Below, in pieces: positions 9,793-18,307 of a stretch of 64,000 nucleotides of DNA. The notes under the pieces were generated by a model that saw only the letters and a program-made list of their open reading frames with translations, had not been told where the DNA came from and did not search any database. The stretch covers positions 744,001 to 808,000 of the forward strand of contig NZ_BJEN01000001.1 of the NCBI RefSeq assembly GCF_008326345.1, written 5' to 3'. This stretch comes from Cutibacterium modestum. Lineage in GTDB: Bacteria; Actinomycetota; Actinomycetes; Propionibacteriales; Propionibacteriaceae. Each line of letters begins with the position of its first letter. Position 1 is the stretch's first letter. The position numbers were made by a program, and so were the translations under genes.

Positions 9793-10697
9793 TTCTGCTC
9801 CCCCTCCTTCGATTCGTTGGTGGTGAGCGCAGCAACCGAATTCGCAGGCTTGATCTCACCGATGTCGCCCTGAGCCTTGAGCTGGCGTAAGTGCTTGTTG
9901 TAGTCGCCAGCCGAAACCACATGCACCTTGAAGATCATGTTTGCGTGGTAAGTGCCGCACAACTCAGCGCACTTACCGTCATAGACACCGATCTTCGTCG
10001 GGGTGAGGTCAAATTGGTTGGGATGCCCCGGGATAACGTCCATCTTGAAATAGAAAGCCGGCACCCAGAACGAATGGATAACGTCGGCAGACTTGAGGTG
10101 GAAGCGCACCGACTGGTTCACCGGAAGATAGAGATCCGGAATCTTCTCGATGGTGCCGATCTCGTGGGTGATAGTACCGCCGGCATCAGGGTTGCTGGCC
10201 TCCATATAATTGAACGTCCAGGACCATTTCTGCCCAACAACATTGACAACATGCTGAGGCTCGGGATCCTTATGGAGCACCTTATTCTCAGTACGGACGG
10301 TGTAGAAGAACAGCACGCCGATAACGAGGAGGGGAACGATGGTGTAGAGCACCTCAAGCGGAAGGTGATATCTCGATTGACGCGGAATCACCGGGTCTCC
10401 GTCCTTGCGACGGAACTTGAAGGCCGCATAGCCGATTAGGCCCCATACAAACACACCGATGACAAGCGCTGCGACCCAGGCACCAATCCACATATTGCCC
10501 ATATGCACAGCACGATCGGACGCTGGATCGACGAGACCGAGACGAGCAGCCCGCCCGGGCCCAGTAGCGCCGCAGCCGCTGAGAGTCACTACCGCAATCA
10601 CCGCGGCGCAGGCACCACCAACTCTTCCGACAGCACAGCTGCCGCTTCGGGGCACGTCCCACTCGAGGTCGTGTCGCCAGCTGAGTCTGCGTCCCAC
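9789..10697 (-). CDS. ctaC: Cytochrome c oxidase subunit II, CtaC
   Basis: About 302 residues. A lipoprotein-type signal ends in the lipobox LSGC (residues 39-42). Two helices follow (about 70-92 and 115-137), then a cupredoxin domain with the dinuclear CuA site in [12 protein letters not shown]. It accepts electrons from the bc1 complex and passes them to CtaD. The GTG at 10697 is preceded by AAAGGG at a suitable distance; a second GTG at 10655 would shorten the signal region. It is the first gene of ctaC-ctaD-ctaF. A terminator hairpin separates it from erpA upstream. Confidence 0.93.
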   Translation of the reverse strand: MGRRLSWRHDLEWDVPRSGSCAVGRVGGACAAVIAVVTLSGCGATGPGRAARLGLVDPASDRAVHMGNMWIGAWVAALVIGVFVWGLIGYAAFKFRRKDGDPVIPRQSRYHLPLEVLYTIVPLLVIGVLFFYTVRTENKVLHKDPEPQHVVNVVGQKWSWTFNYMEASNPDAGGTITHEIGTIEKIPDLYLPVNQSVRFHLKSADVIHSFWVPAFYFKMDVIPGHPNQFDLTPTKIGVYDGKCAELCGTYHANMIFKVHVVSAGDYNKHLRQLKAQGDIGEIKPANSVAALTTNESKEGEQK

Positions 10698-10790
10698 AGC
10701 TCGCCCTTTCCCCTACTGCAAACCCGCTCCCGACCCGATGGTGAGAACAGGCGACTGTTGTGTCTGTCACATCGAACAATAGCGAAAACA

Positions 10791-10828
10791 AGGCGTTTCG
10801 TCCGCCCAGTAGGACTGACGAAACGCCT
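10791..10828 (-). terminator. Intrinsic terminator after erpA
   Basis: A perfect 12-bp inverted repeat, AGGCGTTTCGTC at 10791-10802 and GACGAAACGCCT at 10817-10828, with a 14-nt loop. Read on the minus strand the second arm is followed by TTGTTTTCGC. This fits a Rho-independent terminator between erpA and ctaC. Confidence 0.75.
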
Positions 10829-10882
10829 CAATGGCCCCAGTGAGCCTGCCCCGGGAAACTGTTCCCGATTCTCAAGACCAGC

Positions 10883-11236
10883 TCAGTGGAAGGAGTCTCC
10901 ACAAGCGCAGGTGCTAGTTGCATTGGGGTTGTCAATAGTGAACCCCTGCTTCTCGATGGTGTCCATGAAGTCGATTGTGGCGCCCGCCAAGTACGGGGCG
11001 CTCATATGGTCGGTGACCACATTGACCCCACCGTAGGTCTTGACAACGTCACCCTCAAGGTGACGCTCGTCGAAGAACAGCTGGTACCGCAGCCCCGAGC
11101 AACCGCCAGGCTGCACAGCCAGACGCAACGCGAGGTCGTCACGACCCTCCTGATCGAGCAGGGCCTTCACCTTCGCGGCAGCTGCGTCGGTAAGGATGAT
11201 TCCGTCAGCGGAAGGTGGGGTAAGAGTGTCAGTCAT
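10883..11236 (-). CDS. erpA: Iron-sulfur cluster insertion protein, ErpA/HesB family
   Basis: 117 residues. This A-type Fe-S carrier has its three conserved cysteines, one in GGCSGLRY and two in the C-terminal CACGDSF. It delivers [Fe-S] clusters to target apoproteins; candidates in this window include lipoyl synthase LipA, and the Rieske subunit just outside it. The Met of MTDTLTPP is chosen because GGAG lies about 6 nt upstream; an upstream extension to 11353 has no family similarity. It lies upstream of ctaC on the same strand but is separated by a terminator. Confidence 0.9.
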   Translation of the reverse strand: MTDTLTPPSADGIILTDAAAAKVKALLDQEGRDDLALRLAVQPGGCSGLRYQLFFDERHLEGDVVKTYGGVNVVTDHMSAPYLAGATIDFMDTIEKQGFTIDNPNATSTCACGDSFH

Positions 11237-11408
11237 ATGGGCTCCATGAACGTATGATGGACGGTCCCGGGAGATGACTCGGGTGGTCGATCCTGATGGT
11301 CCGGGCGGGTGTGTCATCCCGTCGCGCCGTCCACTGTATCCGCACCACGCCATCTACACCGAACAATCGCGGTTCAGCGCACAGCGGAACATGGCAGTAC
11401 GGACGGAA

Positions 11409-11699
11409 TCATCCAGGGATAAGGCCATCCCCGACCGGGTTCTCGGACAGCCAGACTGAGACTTCCTCAAGTGTCGCGGAAACATCGGGAACGATGAGGT
11501 CTGAATCGACGATGTTGTCGTCAGCAATCGCAGTTCCGACAGTCCGCACCGTCGCCACCAGCTCAGTCAAGGCCTCGGTAAGCTCATTCTGGGAGGCTAT
11601 GTCGATAGCATGCTCAACGCGGGCATCGATGCGGTTAAGGTGCTCCATTTCGGTGTCAGGCACCTGCCACTGACCCTCACCAACGATGCGAATGATCAT
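11409..11699 (-). CDS. PspA-associated protein PspAA
   Basis: 96 residues beginning MIIRIVGEGQWQV, the characteristic N-terminus of the small PspA-associated family in Actinobacteria. The rest is an acidic alpha/beta domain with no membrane segment. Its start overlaps the pspA stop by 4 bp, so the two are translated as a pair. PspAA is thought to work with PspA in the envelope-stress response; its biochemical action is not established. Confidence 0.8.
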   Translation of the reverse strand: MIIRIVGEGQWQVPDTEMEHLNRIDARVEHAIDIASQNELTEALTELVATVRTVGTAIADDNIVDSDLIVPDVSATLEEVSVWLSENPVGDGLIPG

Positions 11700-12499
11700 G
11701 ATTGATCCTCCTGACGTCGCACAGATCGTGATCCCATTTGCGGGTTCGTGCCGTTTTCGGCACCGGTCTCAAGTTCCGGGGTGGAATTATCACGGCCCAC
11801 CCCCAGCTGGGCCTTCATAGCCGATAGTTCAGCGTCGATGGCATGGTCGTTGCCCAGGCTGTCGAGCTCCCGGGTGATGTCGTCGCCGTAGCTGCGGGTG
11901 GGATCCTCGATAGCTCCACTAGCCATGAGCTCGTCAACAGCTCCCGCTCGTGCCTGCAGCTCCATGGTCTTATCTTCAGCTCGGGTGATCGCCATGCCGA
12001 TGTCGCCCATCTCCTCATTGAGACCTGTGAAGGCCTCGTTAATGCGGGTCTGAGCTTCAGCTGCGGAATAGCTTGCCTTGATGGTCTCCTTCTTGGTGCG
12101 GAAAGCGTCCACTCGGGCCTGAAGGCGCTGGGAGCCGCGGATAAGCTTCTCCTCCTCAGCCTGCAAGGTGGCATGCTGGGTCTGCAAATCATTGAGCTGG
12201 GCCTGCAGAGTTGCTTTGCGGGTCAAAGCCTCACGGGCAAGATCCTCGCGGCCCTGTTGGAGAGCGCGACCGGCGGCGTCCTGCATCTTGTCAACATCGA
12301 CCTGCAGTTGATTCATCTGCAACTCGACGCGCTTACGGCTCGTGGCGACGTCGGCGACGCCCCTGCGCACCTTCTGCAACATGTCGAGCTGCCGCTGGTA
12401 GGAGTAGTCGAGAGTCTCACGCGGATCCTCGATCTTGTCGAGGGCCTTGTTCGCCTTAGAACGGAAAACCGTCGAAAGTCGTGCAAATATGCCAGCCAT
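11696..12499 (-). CDS. pspA: Phage shock protein A / IM30 family protein
   Basis: 267 residues, almost entirely predicted coiled coil. It has the N-terminal amphipathic helix (MAGIFARLSTVFRSKANKALDK) and the EDPRETLDYSYQRQLDMLQ segment typical of PspA/IM30/Vipp1. These proteins form ESCRT-III-like assemblies on the inner face of stressed membranes. The last 25 residues are polar and non-conserved. It is coupled to pspAA downstream and is divergent from the DUF3043 gene, with about 200 bp between them that should contain both promoters. Confidence 0.9.
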   Translation of the reverse strand: MAGIFARLSTVFRSKANKALDKIEDPRETLDYSYQRQLDMLQKVRRGVADVATSRKRVELQMNQLQVDVDKMQDAAGRALQQGREDLAREALTRKATLQAQLNDLQTQHATLQAEEEKLIRGSQRLQARVDAFRTKKETIKASYSAAEAQTRINEAFTGLNEEMGDIGMAITRAEDKTMELQARAGAVDELMASGAIEDPTRSYGDDITRELDSLGNDHAIDAELSAMKAQLGVGRDNSTPELETGAENGTNPQMGSRSVRRQEDQS

Positions 12500-12698
12500 A
12501 GGTGGAGTCGAATCCTTCCCCTTTAGTGCTTGAGGACTCCGGGAAGTCGTCAGCGTTGCGATTGCCTGATCATATAGGGTACGGGATTGCGCAACATCAA
12601 CAACAGCAATACCCGTACAATCTTCTCAGCCCAGACAGGGTCGCCCGGCTGGAATACACCACCGAGCGCGCGAAGACGACACACAAAAAGGATAGATC

Positions 12699-13442
12699 GT
12701 GGGACTGTTCCGCCCCTACGAACAGGGAGCCAGCAAGAAGGCCGAACCGACGGAGGAGACCGTCACGGAAGTGCCGGGATCCGATGCTGAGTCCTCCCCT
12801 TCCTCAGCCACCGCGGCTGCCAAACACGCTCCGAAACCCTCGCCAACCGACAAGGCGCAGCGGTCTGACAGGCCAGGCAAAGGGCACCACATGACTGCCC
12901 ATAAGGCGCCAGCTACACAGCCAACGACCTCATCCCGACACGCCGCGAAGAAGGGGCCGACACCAACCCGCGCCGAGGCCGAAGCTGCCCGTCGTCAGCG
13001 GCTCAACCCGACACTGAGCAAGAAAGAGGCCCGAAAACGCGAGCGTCTGGCCAAGCGTGAACGCCAGGCGGCAGCTATGGAAGCGGCCGAGCGACGCCCA
13101 GAGCGGGGTTACCTGCGCGATTACGTTGACTCGCGTTGGACCTTCAGCGAATTCATCATGCCGATCTTCCTGGCGGTCATGGTGATCTGGCTAGCTATGC
13201 TCTTCATCGCTCCGACCGCTGTTGGTGTCATCAACGCCATGTCCCTGGGCATGCTGATTGTGATGATCCTCTGGCTCATTGATTCCTGGCGACTGTGGCA
13301 TGGAGCAAAGAAGCGTATCCGAACCCATTACCCTAACGCCACCCTGCGTGGCTTGTGGGCTTACCTCAACAACCGCGCTATGACGGTGCGTCGCTGGCGC
13401 AATCCGGCACCGCGCGTCGAGCGTGGCGAAAAGATTGACTAA
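12699..13442 (+). CDS. DUF3043 membrane protein
   Basis: 247 residues from GTG, preceded by AAGGA at good spacing. The first 85 residues are low-complexity and polar. A strongly basic segment follows (KKEARKRERLAKRERQAAAMEAAERR), then two helices around IMPIFLAVMVIWLAMLFIAP and VINAMSLGMLIVMILWLIDSW, and a basic tail. This is the layout of DUF3043 proteins, which are restricted to Actinobacteria and of unknown function. Its position beside pspA suggests an envelope role, but that is only context. Confidence 0.75.
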   Translation: MGLFRPYEQGASKKAEPTEETVTEVPGSDAESSPSSATAAAKHAPKPSPTDKAQRSDRPGKGHHMTAHKAPATQPTTSSRHAAKKGPTPTRAEAEAARRQRLNPTLSKKEARKRERLAKRERQAAAMEAAERRPERGYLRDYVDSRWTFSEFIMPIFLAVMVIWLAMLFIAPTAVGVINAMSLGMLIVMILWLIDSWRLWHGAKKRIRTHYPNATLRGLWAYLNNRAMTVRRWRNPAPRVERGEKID

Positions 13443-13474
13443 TAGCCCTGAGGAGACGCAGTCATGATTGTCTT

Positions 13475-13699
13475 ATGGGTATGAGTTACTCATGGGTTTT
13501 CAAACAGTCCCGCGTCACCGTCAAGGGGGCCGAGCACCTCAGTGAGCTCGGAGCTGGGCAACAGTTCGAGTCCCAGGCGGAGGCCGAAGCATGGCTCTCC
13601 GAAATCTGGCCTGACCTGCAGGATGCTGGAATCGACGAAGTCACCCTCGTGGAAGACAACGATGTCGTTTATGGTCCGATGGGGCTATCAGAGGAATGA
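13475..13699 (+). CDS. Small acidic conserved protein
   Basis: 74 residues (MGMSYSWVFKQSRVTVKG...), acidic, without signal peptide or helix. The repeated GQQFESQAEAEAWLSEIWPDL pattern resembles small actinobacterial proteins of unknown function. An AGGAG at 13451 lies somewhat far from the start. The second Met at 13481 is an equally possible start. Its 3' end overlaps the 3' end of the opposing gene by about 31 bp. Confidence 0.6.
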   Translation: MGMSYSWVFKQSRVTVKGAEHLSELGAGQQFESQAEAEAWLSEIWPDLQDAGIDEVTLVEDNDVVYGPMGLSEE

Positions 13700-14067
13700 A
13701 CGTGGACCTTCACGGTCTGCCAGCTCATTACCGCGCCAAAAACTGTCAACACGGCTCCCAACCCAATAACAGTGGGACGGGACTGAGCGATGGAACGATG
13801 CCGTTGCTCGTACGTCTGCACGGTGTCCGTATAGGTCGCAGTGTATGTGGCCTTGTGGCAGGTATCCCCCGGATGCATCTTGACGCCTCGACAAGAGATT
13901 GTGGGCGCGGCCATCACAACGATTCCCCACACCAACAAGGCAACTCCAGCCACAACGACGGCGACGTCGAGAGCCAACCGAAGCTTGGAATGACTCGCGC
14001 GACCCAGCGGTGCACTGTGCTGTGTCGACGGTGTAGAACTCACGAACTCACCATACTGACGGCTCAT
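13669..14067 (-). CDS. Small membrane protein of unknown function
   Basis: 132 residues starting MSRQYGEFVSSTPS. There are two helices, LALDVAVVVAGVALLVWGIV and VIGLGAVLTVFGAVMSW. Between them is an external segment with two cysteines (TISCRGVKMHPGDTCHKAT) that could form a disulfide, and a conserved-looking YTDTVQTYEQRHR. Two-helix proteins of this type are common in Actinobacteria. The frame continues upstream to 14580, but only as antisense of pepA, so the ATG at 14067 is preferred. It is divergent from pepA and converges on the small gene at 13475. Confidence 0.6.
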   Translation of the reverse strand: MSRQYGEFVSSTPSTQHSAPLGRASHSKLRLALDVAVVVAGVALLVWGIVVMAAPTISCRGVKMHPGDTCHKATYTATYTDTVQTYEQRHRSIAQSRPTVIGLGAVLTVFGAVMSWQTVKVHVHSSDSPIGP

Positions 14068-14203
14068 TGCGACCGCACCGCAACGGACTTGACATCCCTC
14101 GGCTAGGCTGCACAACAAGGTGCCCCCGGGAATGACCGGGCCCATCCCGAAGTATTTGAAGTATTTACCGAATAGAACCGTCCATCGAATGAGAGGAATC
14201 CTC

Positions 14204-15715
14204 GTGGCCAACAGCATCCAGCTGCCCATCCGCCCGCGTCCCGACCTCAAGGTCTCGCGCAATGCTAACGGCGCCGACGTCGTGATTGCCGGTTTGGTCG
14301 AGGGTTCCCAAGGCCCAGTCGTCCAGGGGCTGGCACCTCGCGCTGTCAAGGAAGCTGAGGAAACCTTCGGCGCTCCGCTGGCCGAGGTGGCTATTCGCGC
14401 CGGTGGATCAACCAAAATTGGTTCCACCGTGGTACTACCGTGGTCGGGAAACAGTCTCGTTTTGGTCGGCTGCGGAGCTGGGGGATTCGATGGCGAGACC
14501 CTACGCAAGGCTGCCGGTTCCGGTGCCCGGGTCGCCGCTGACCTGTCACACGGCACTAGCCTCAAAGTAGCCGTTGACATGGGTACGGGCTCCGCCGAAC
14601 AGGTTCGGATCGCCGCCGAGGGAGCCTTGCTCGGCTGCTACCGGGTGCCAACCATTACCGCCACCTCGAACGAGCCCGAGGTCTCAACCGTTACGATCGT
14701 GTCCAATGCCCGGGGCGCTAAGCCTGAACTCGACAAAGCCCGCATTCTTGCTGATGCCGTCTACACCGCGCGCGACTGGGTGGACGCTCCCGCCAACCTG
14801 CTCTACCCGAAGACCTTCGCCACCTCAGTGCAATCTTGGTGCAAGAATCTCTCGAACGTCACCGTCGACGTACTCGACGAGAAGGCCCTAACGCGGGAAG
14901 GTTTCGGCGGTATCCTTGCGGTAGGCGGAGGCTCAGCCCACTCCCCGCGTCTGGTTCGCGTGGAATACGCCCCGGAGGGAGCCACCACCACTCTGGCTCT
15001 GGTAGGTAAGGGCATCACCTTCGACTCCGGCGGCCTCAACATCAAGACTGCTGACGGCATGTACACCATGAAGTGCGATATGGGCGGTGCTGCTGCGGTA
15101 CTTGCTGCTGTCGGCGCGATTGCCCGCCTCGGTCTCAATGTTCGTGTGATCGTTTACGGCTGTATGGCCGAGAATATGCCGTCAGGATCGGCATGGCACC
15201 CCTCCGACGTCGTCACCATGTACGGCGGGACGACGGTTGAGAACGGCAACTCCGACGCCGAGGGACGCATTGTCATGGCTGACGGCCTAGCTCGCGCCTG
15301 TGAGGACGACCCCGACTTCATCGTCGACATTTCCACCCTCACCGGCGCCTGCATGGTAGCCCTCGGTAACCACACCGCAGGTGTCATGACCTCGGGAGCT
15401 CAGGCAGCCGACACCTTGCTGGACGCTTCCGAGGCTGCTGGCGAAGACTTCTGGGAGCTTCCCATTACCAAGGAAGTGCGCGAAGGCCTGCATTCCGACA
15501 TCGCCGACGTCAAGTCCTCCGGAGCCCGTGAAGGTGGCGCGATGCTCGCTGCGGCTTTCCTGCAACGTTTCGTGACCCCAGGCACCGACTGGGCCCACCT
15601 CGATATTGCCGGACCGGCATACAACGGCGCCTCAGCCCACGACTACACCCCAATCCAAGGAACCGGATTCGGAGTGCGCACCCTAGTCCAGCTCGCCGCA
15701 CATTTGGCTGACTAA
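14204..15715 (+). CDS. pepA: Leucyl aminopeptidase (M17 family)
   Basis: 503 residues, the usual length for PepA. The C-terminal M17 catalytic domain shows GKGITFDSGG (Lys269, Asp274) and the signature NSDAEGR at 349-355, which hold the two metal ions. The N-terminal macro-like domain is more divergent. The enzyme removes N-terminal residues from peptides in the cytoplasm. GTG 14204 is chosen because GAGAGGA lies just upstream; extension to 14120 gives no family similarity. A hairpin follows the stop. Confidence 0.93.
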   Translation: MANSIQLPIRPRPDLKVSRNANGADVVIAGLVEGSQGPVVQGLAPRAVKEAEETFGAPLAEVAIRAGGSTKIGSTVVLPWSGNSLVLVGCGAGGFDGETLRKAAGSGARVAADLSHGTSLKVAVDMGTGSAEQVRIAAEGALLGCYRVPTITATSNEPEVSTVTIVSNARGAKPELDKARILADAVYTARDWVDAPANLLYPKTFATSVQSWCKNLSNVTVDVLDEKALTREGFGGILAVGGGSAHSPRLVRVEYAPEGATTTLALVGKGITFDSGGLNIKTADGMYTMKCDMGGAAAVLAAVGAIARLGLNVRVIVYGCMAENMPSGSAWHPSDVVTMYGGTTVENGNSDAEGRIVMADGLARACEDDPDFIVDISTLTGACMVALGNHTAGVMTSGAQAADTLLDASEAAGEDFWELPITKEVREGLHSDIADVKSSGAREGGAMLAAAFLQRFVTPGTDWAHLDIAGPAYNGASAHDYTPIQGTGFGVRTLVQLAAHLAD

Positions 15716-15732
15716 TCGCGTACATCACCGCT

Positions 15733-15758
15733 GGGGCAGGGGCTACGAACCCTGCCCC
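15733..15758 (+). terminator. Hairpin after pepA
   Basis: A perfect 9-bp stem, GGGGCAGGG at 15733-15741 and CCCTGCCCC at 15750-15758, with an 8-nt loop. It starts 18 bp past the pepA stop. Only a weak T-containing stretch follows. It is probably the pepA terminator. Confidence 0.6.
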
Positions 15759-15873
15759 TCGCCGTATTCAGACGACACTTTCTGAACCCAAAAATGGGAC
15801 CAACTGCACATTTGGCCATAGTCAAGCTAGGCTTGCCACGAATCCGTCGCGGCTTGCAAAGGAGCTCCAACAC

Positions 15874-17253
15874 ATGTCGACCGAAGTCACTCTTCCCGCA
15901 TTGGGTGAGTCCGTCACCGAAGGCACCGTGTCCCGCTGGCTCAAGGCTGTCGGAGACACCGTCGAGGCCGACGAACCCCTACTCGAGGTGTCCACCGACA
16001 AGGTCGATACCGAAGTCCCCTCCCCCGCCTCCGGCACCCTGCTTGAGATCAAGGTCCCCGAGGACGAAGACGCCGAAGTCGGCGCCGTCCTGGCCATCAT
16101 CGGCGACCCCTCCGCCGCGGAGTCGGCTCTCGAGCCCGCCAAGTCGTCGGCCGAGCCCGCGGAGAATATCGAGCCTGAGCCGGTGAAAAGCGCAGCCGAG
16201 GAGGCCCCGGCGCCAGCCGTGCCGAAGCCCGCAGAGACTCCCACATCCGCCCGCACCAATGAGGTCGCCCCGCGCGCCACCAACCCATCGTCCGACGTTT
16301 ACGTCACCCCGCTAGTCCGCAAGTTAGCTCGGGAGAACAACGTCGACCTGTCGACGATCACCGGTACCGGTGTCGGCGGCCGTATTCGCAAGCAGGACGT
16401 GCTAGCTGCGGCCGGTAAGTCCGATGAGACTCCCGTCGCTTCCCCGGCACCGGCTGCAGCCCCTTCCCCGTCTGCTCCGAAGTCGGCTGGCTCGGCCCGT
16501 AAAGCCTCCCAGGAAATCTCTCCGGAGGCTGCCGCTCTGCGCGGCACCACCGAGAAGATGAGCCGCCTCCGCAAGGTCATCGCCTCGCGGATGGTCGAGT
16601 CCCTGCAAGTTTCAGCTCAGCTGACCGCCACCGTCGAGGTGGACATGACCGCCATCTCCCGCATCCGCAAGGCGGAAAAAGCTGCTTTCAAGGCTCGGGA
16701 GGGAGTTGGCCTGTCCTACCTTCCCTTCATTACTAAGGCCGTCGTGGAAGCCCTCAAGCAGAACCCACGCTTCAACGCCAATATCGACACCGAGGCCGGA
16801 ACGATCACCTACGGCTCTGCTGAGAACATCGGGATTGCCGTTGACACCCCGCGCGGGCTACTGGTTCCTGTCATCAAGAACGCCGGTGACCTCAATATCG
16901 CTGGGCTGGCCCATCAGATTGGCGATCTTGCTGCTCGCACACGCGACAACAAGGTCACCCCCGACGAACTGTCCGGCGGCACTTTCACCATCACTAACTA
17001 TGGCTCGGCTGGTGCCCTCTTCGACACCCCGATCGTCAACCAGCCCGAGGTTGCCATTCTCGGCACCGGTGCCCTAGTCAAGCGCCCGGTCGTGGTCACC
17101 AACGAGTTTGGTGAAGACACCATCGCCATCCGCGACATGATGTACCTTTCCCTATCCTACGATCACCGTCTCATCGACGGAGCCGTGGCGGCTCGCTTCC
17201 TGTCGGGCATCAAGGCCCGTCTGGAGGAGGGTGACTTCGCCGGGGAATTCTGA
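15874..17253 (+). CDS. sucB: 2-oxoglutarate dehydrogenase E2-type dihydrolipoamide acyltransferase
   Basis: 459 residues in three parts. The lipoyl domain (1-78) has the lipoylated Lys43 in VSTDKVDTEV. An Ala/Pro-rich linker follows, then the E3-binding domain (about 145-182, YVTPLVRKLARENNVDL with GTGVGGRIRKQDV). The catalytic domain ends in LSYDHRLIDGAVAARF, containing the active-site His and Asp. Only one lipoyl domain is present. It is the E2 core of a 2-oxoacid dehydrogenase complex; sucB is the best call, though actinobacterial E2 proteins can be shared between complexes. AAGGAG lies before the start. The lipoate genes lipB and lipA lie directly downstream. Confidence 0.88.
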   Translation: MSTEVTLPALGESVTEGTVSRWLKAVGDTVEADEPLLEVSTDKVDTEVPSPASGTLLEIKVPEDEDAEVGAVLAIIGDPSAAESALEPAKSSAEPAENIEPEPVKSAAEEAPAPAVPKPAETPTSARTNEVAPRATNPSSDVYVTPLVRKLARENNVDLSTITGTGVGGRIRKQDVLAAAGKSDETPVASPAPAAAPSPSAPKSAGSARKASQEISPEAAALRGTTEKMSRLRKVIASRMVESLQVSAQLTATVEVDMTAISRIRKAEKAAFKAREGVGLSYLPFITKAVVEALKQNPRFNANIDTEAGTITYGSAENIGIAVDTPRGLLVPVIKNAGDLNIAGLAHQIGDLAARTRDNKVTPDELSGGTFTITNYGSAGALFDTPIVNQPEVAILGTGALVKRPVVVTNEFGEDTIAIRDMMYLSLSYDHRLIDGAVAARFLSGIKARLEEGDFAGEF

Positions 17254-17301
17254 CCTTTTGGAAACCATGAGGAACGTGAACTCGAGGAACTGAATACTCA
17301 G

Positions 17302-17343
17302 GGCAAATGAGGTGGTGGGATCGATCCCACCACCTCATTTGCC
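17302..17343. terminator. 42-bp perfect palindrome between sucB and lipB
   Basis: Two 21-bp arms are exact reverse complements with no spacer: GGCAAATGAGGTGGTGGGAT at 17302-17321 begins the left arm and the right arm mirrors it to GGGATCGATCCC at the centre. It lies 49 bp past the sucB stop and 88 bp before lipB. As RNA it would form a very stable hairpin on either strand. It lacks a T-run, so it may act as a terminator or attenuator limiting read-through from sucB, or as a protein-binding or mRNA-protecting site. Confidence 0.7.
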
Positions 17344-17430
17344 TGTACTCGTCCTTTGGGGACATTGCTCGGGCTTGGCGACTCGGCGGTTACGCCACCC
17401 ATTGCGAGATCAACACTATGATCGCAAGGT

Positions 17431-18252
17431 GTGATGCAGCAGGACCCTCCCACACCTCAGCCCTACACCCCGCAAATAGTCGATGGAGTGAAACCCCACG
17501 GATGGGTTGACCATCCCGCCGGGCTACGGTTCGAATACCTGGGGATTGCAGATACCCCTCCCACCCGCACTGAATACAACGAGTGCTGGGCCCATCAGCG
17601 CGAGGTGCATGCTGAGGTGTCCACCCACCAGCGCCCCAACACGGTCATTTACGTCGAACATGATCCCGTCTACACAGCCGGACGACGCACCCGTAAAGAG
17701 GCTTATCCTTTCGACGGCACTCCGGTCGTTCCGGTGGATCGTGGCGGTGAAATCACTTGGCATGGCCCTGGCCAGCTTGTCGGATACCCGATTGTCTTCT
17801 TGCAGCGCGGTATCGGCGTTGTCGACTATGTGCGCCGAGTGGAGGAAGCCATTATCAGGTTCGTCGCTGAATACGGATTACGGGCCGGGCGCGTCCCAGG
17901 ACGAACCGGAGTCTGGTTTCCCTCCGATGGGATGGGCCCAGAGCGCAAAGTGTGTGCGATCGGCATTCGCGTCTCTCGCCAGACTGCAATGCACGGTTTC
18001 GCCCTCAATATCGACCCCAGCACTGCTGGTTTCGACAACATCATCCCGTGTGGTATCTCTGACGCTGACGTTACCAGCATGGCGAACGAACTGAGGCGTC
18101 TGTACGGGCCCGATGCCGAGGTTCCCTCAATGCTAGAGGTGGCTGGCAACCTCGAGCCCATCCTCACTGAGATGATGTCTTTTCAGCCCTATGAAATGAG
18201 CCCAGACATTCCACGTCGGGAGCACCCAGCGTTTTTGCATCCTATGTCGTGA
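17431..18252 (+). CDS. lipB: Octanoyltransferase LipB
   Basis: 273 residues. The motifs are RGGEITWHGPGQLVGYPI, the Lys173 region RKVCAIGIRVSRQTAMHGFALN and the catalytic Cys207 in NIIPCGISD. LipB moves octanoyl from acyl carrier protein to the lipoyl domains of E2 proteins such as the adjacent SucB, after which LipA inserts sulfur. The N-terminus is about 25 residues longer than usual before the core fold. A -10-like TATGAT at 17417-17422 lies 8 nt before the GTG, with no clear ribosome site, so leaderless expression is possible. Confidence 0.93.
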   Translation: MMQQDPPTPQPYTPQIVDGVKPHGWVDHPAGLRFEYLGIADTPPTRTEYNECWAHQREVHAEVSTHQRPNTVIYVEHDPVYTAGRRTRKEAYPFDGTPVVPVDRGGEITWHGPGQLVGYPIVFLQRGIGVVDYVRRVEEAIIRFVAEYGLRAGRVPGRTGVWFPSDGMGPERKVCAIGIRVSRQTAMHGFALNIDPSTAGFDNIIPCGISDADVTSMANELRRLYGPDAEVPSMLEVAGNLEPILTEMMSFQPYEMSPDIPRREHPAFLHPMS

Positions 18253-18307
18253 TCCTGTCTGCTGCCTTGGCTACAGTTCGCCCTACCCCACTCTAAAGGA
18301 GACGTCG

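Noticed and set aside
9028..9873. 281-codon plus-strand open frame
   Set aside because: It lies fully antisense to ctaD and the end of ctaC. Its product is charged and repetitive, without a family, and is explained by high-GC codon bias on the opposite strand.
11843..12526. 227-codon plus-strand open frame, Leu-rich
   Set aside because: Antisense to pspA; the leucine-rich look comes from complementing the Gln/Glu-rich coiled coil.
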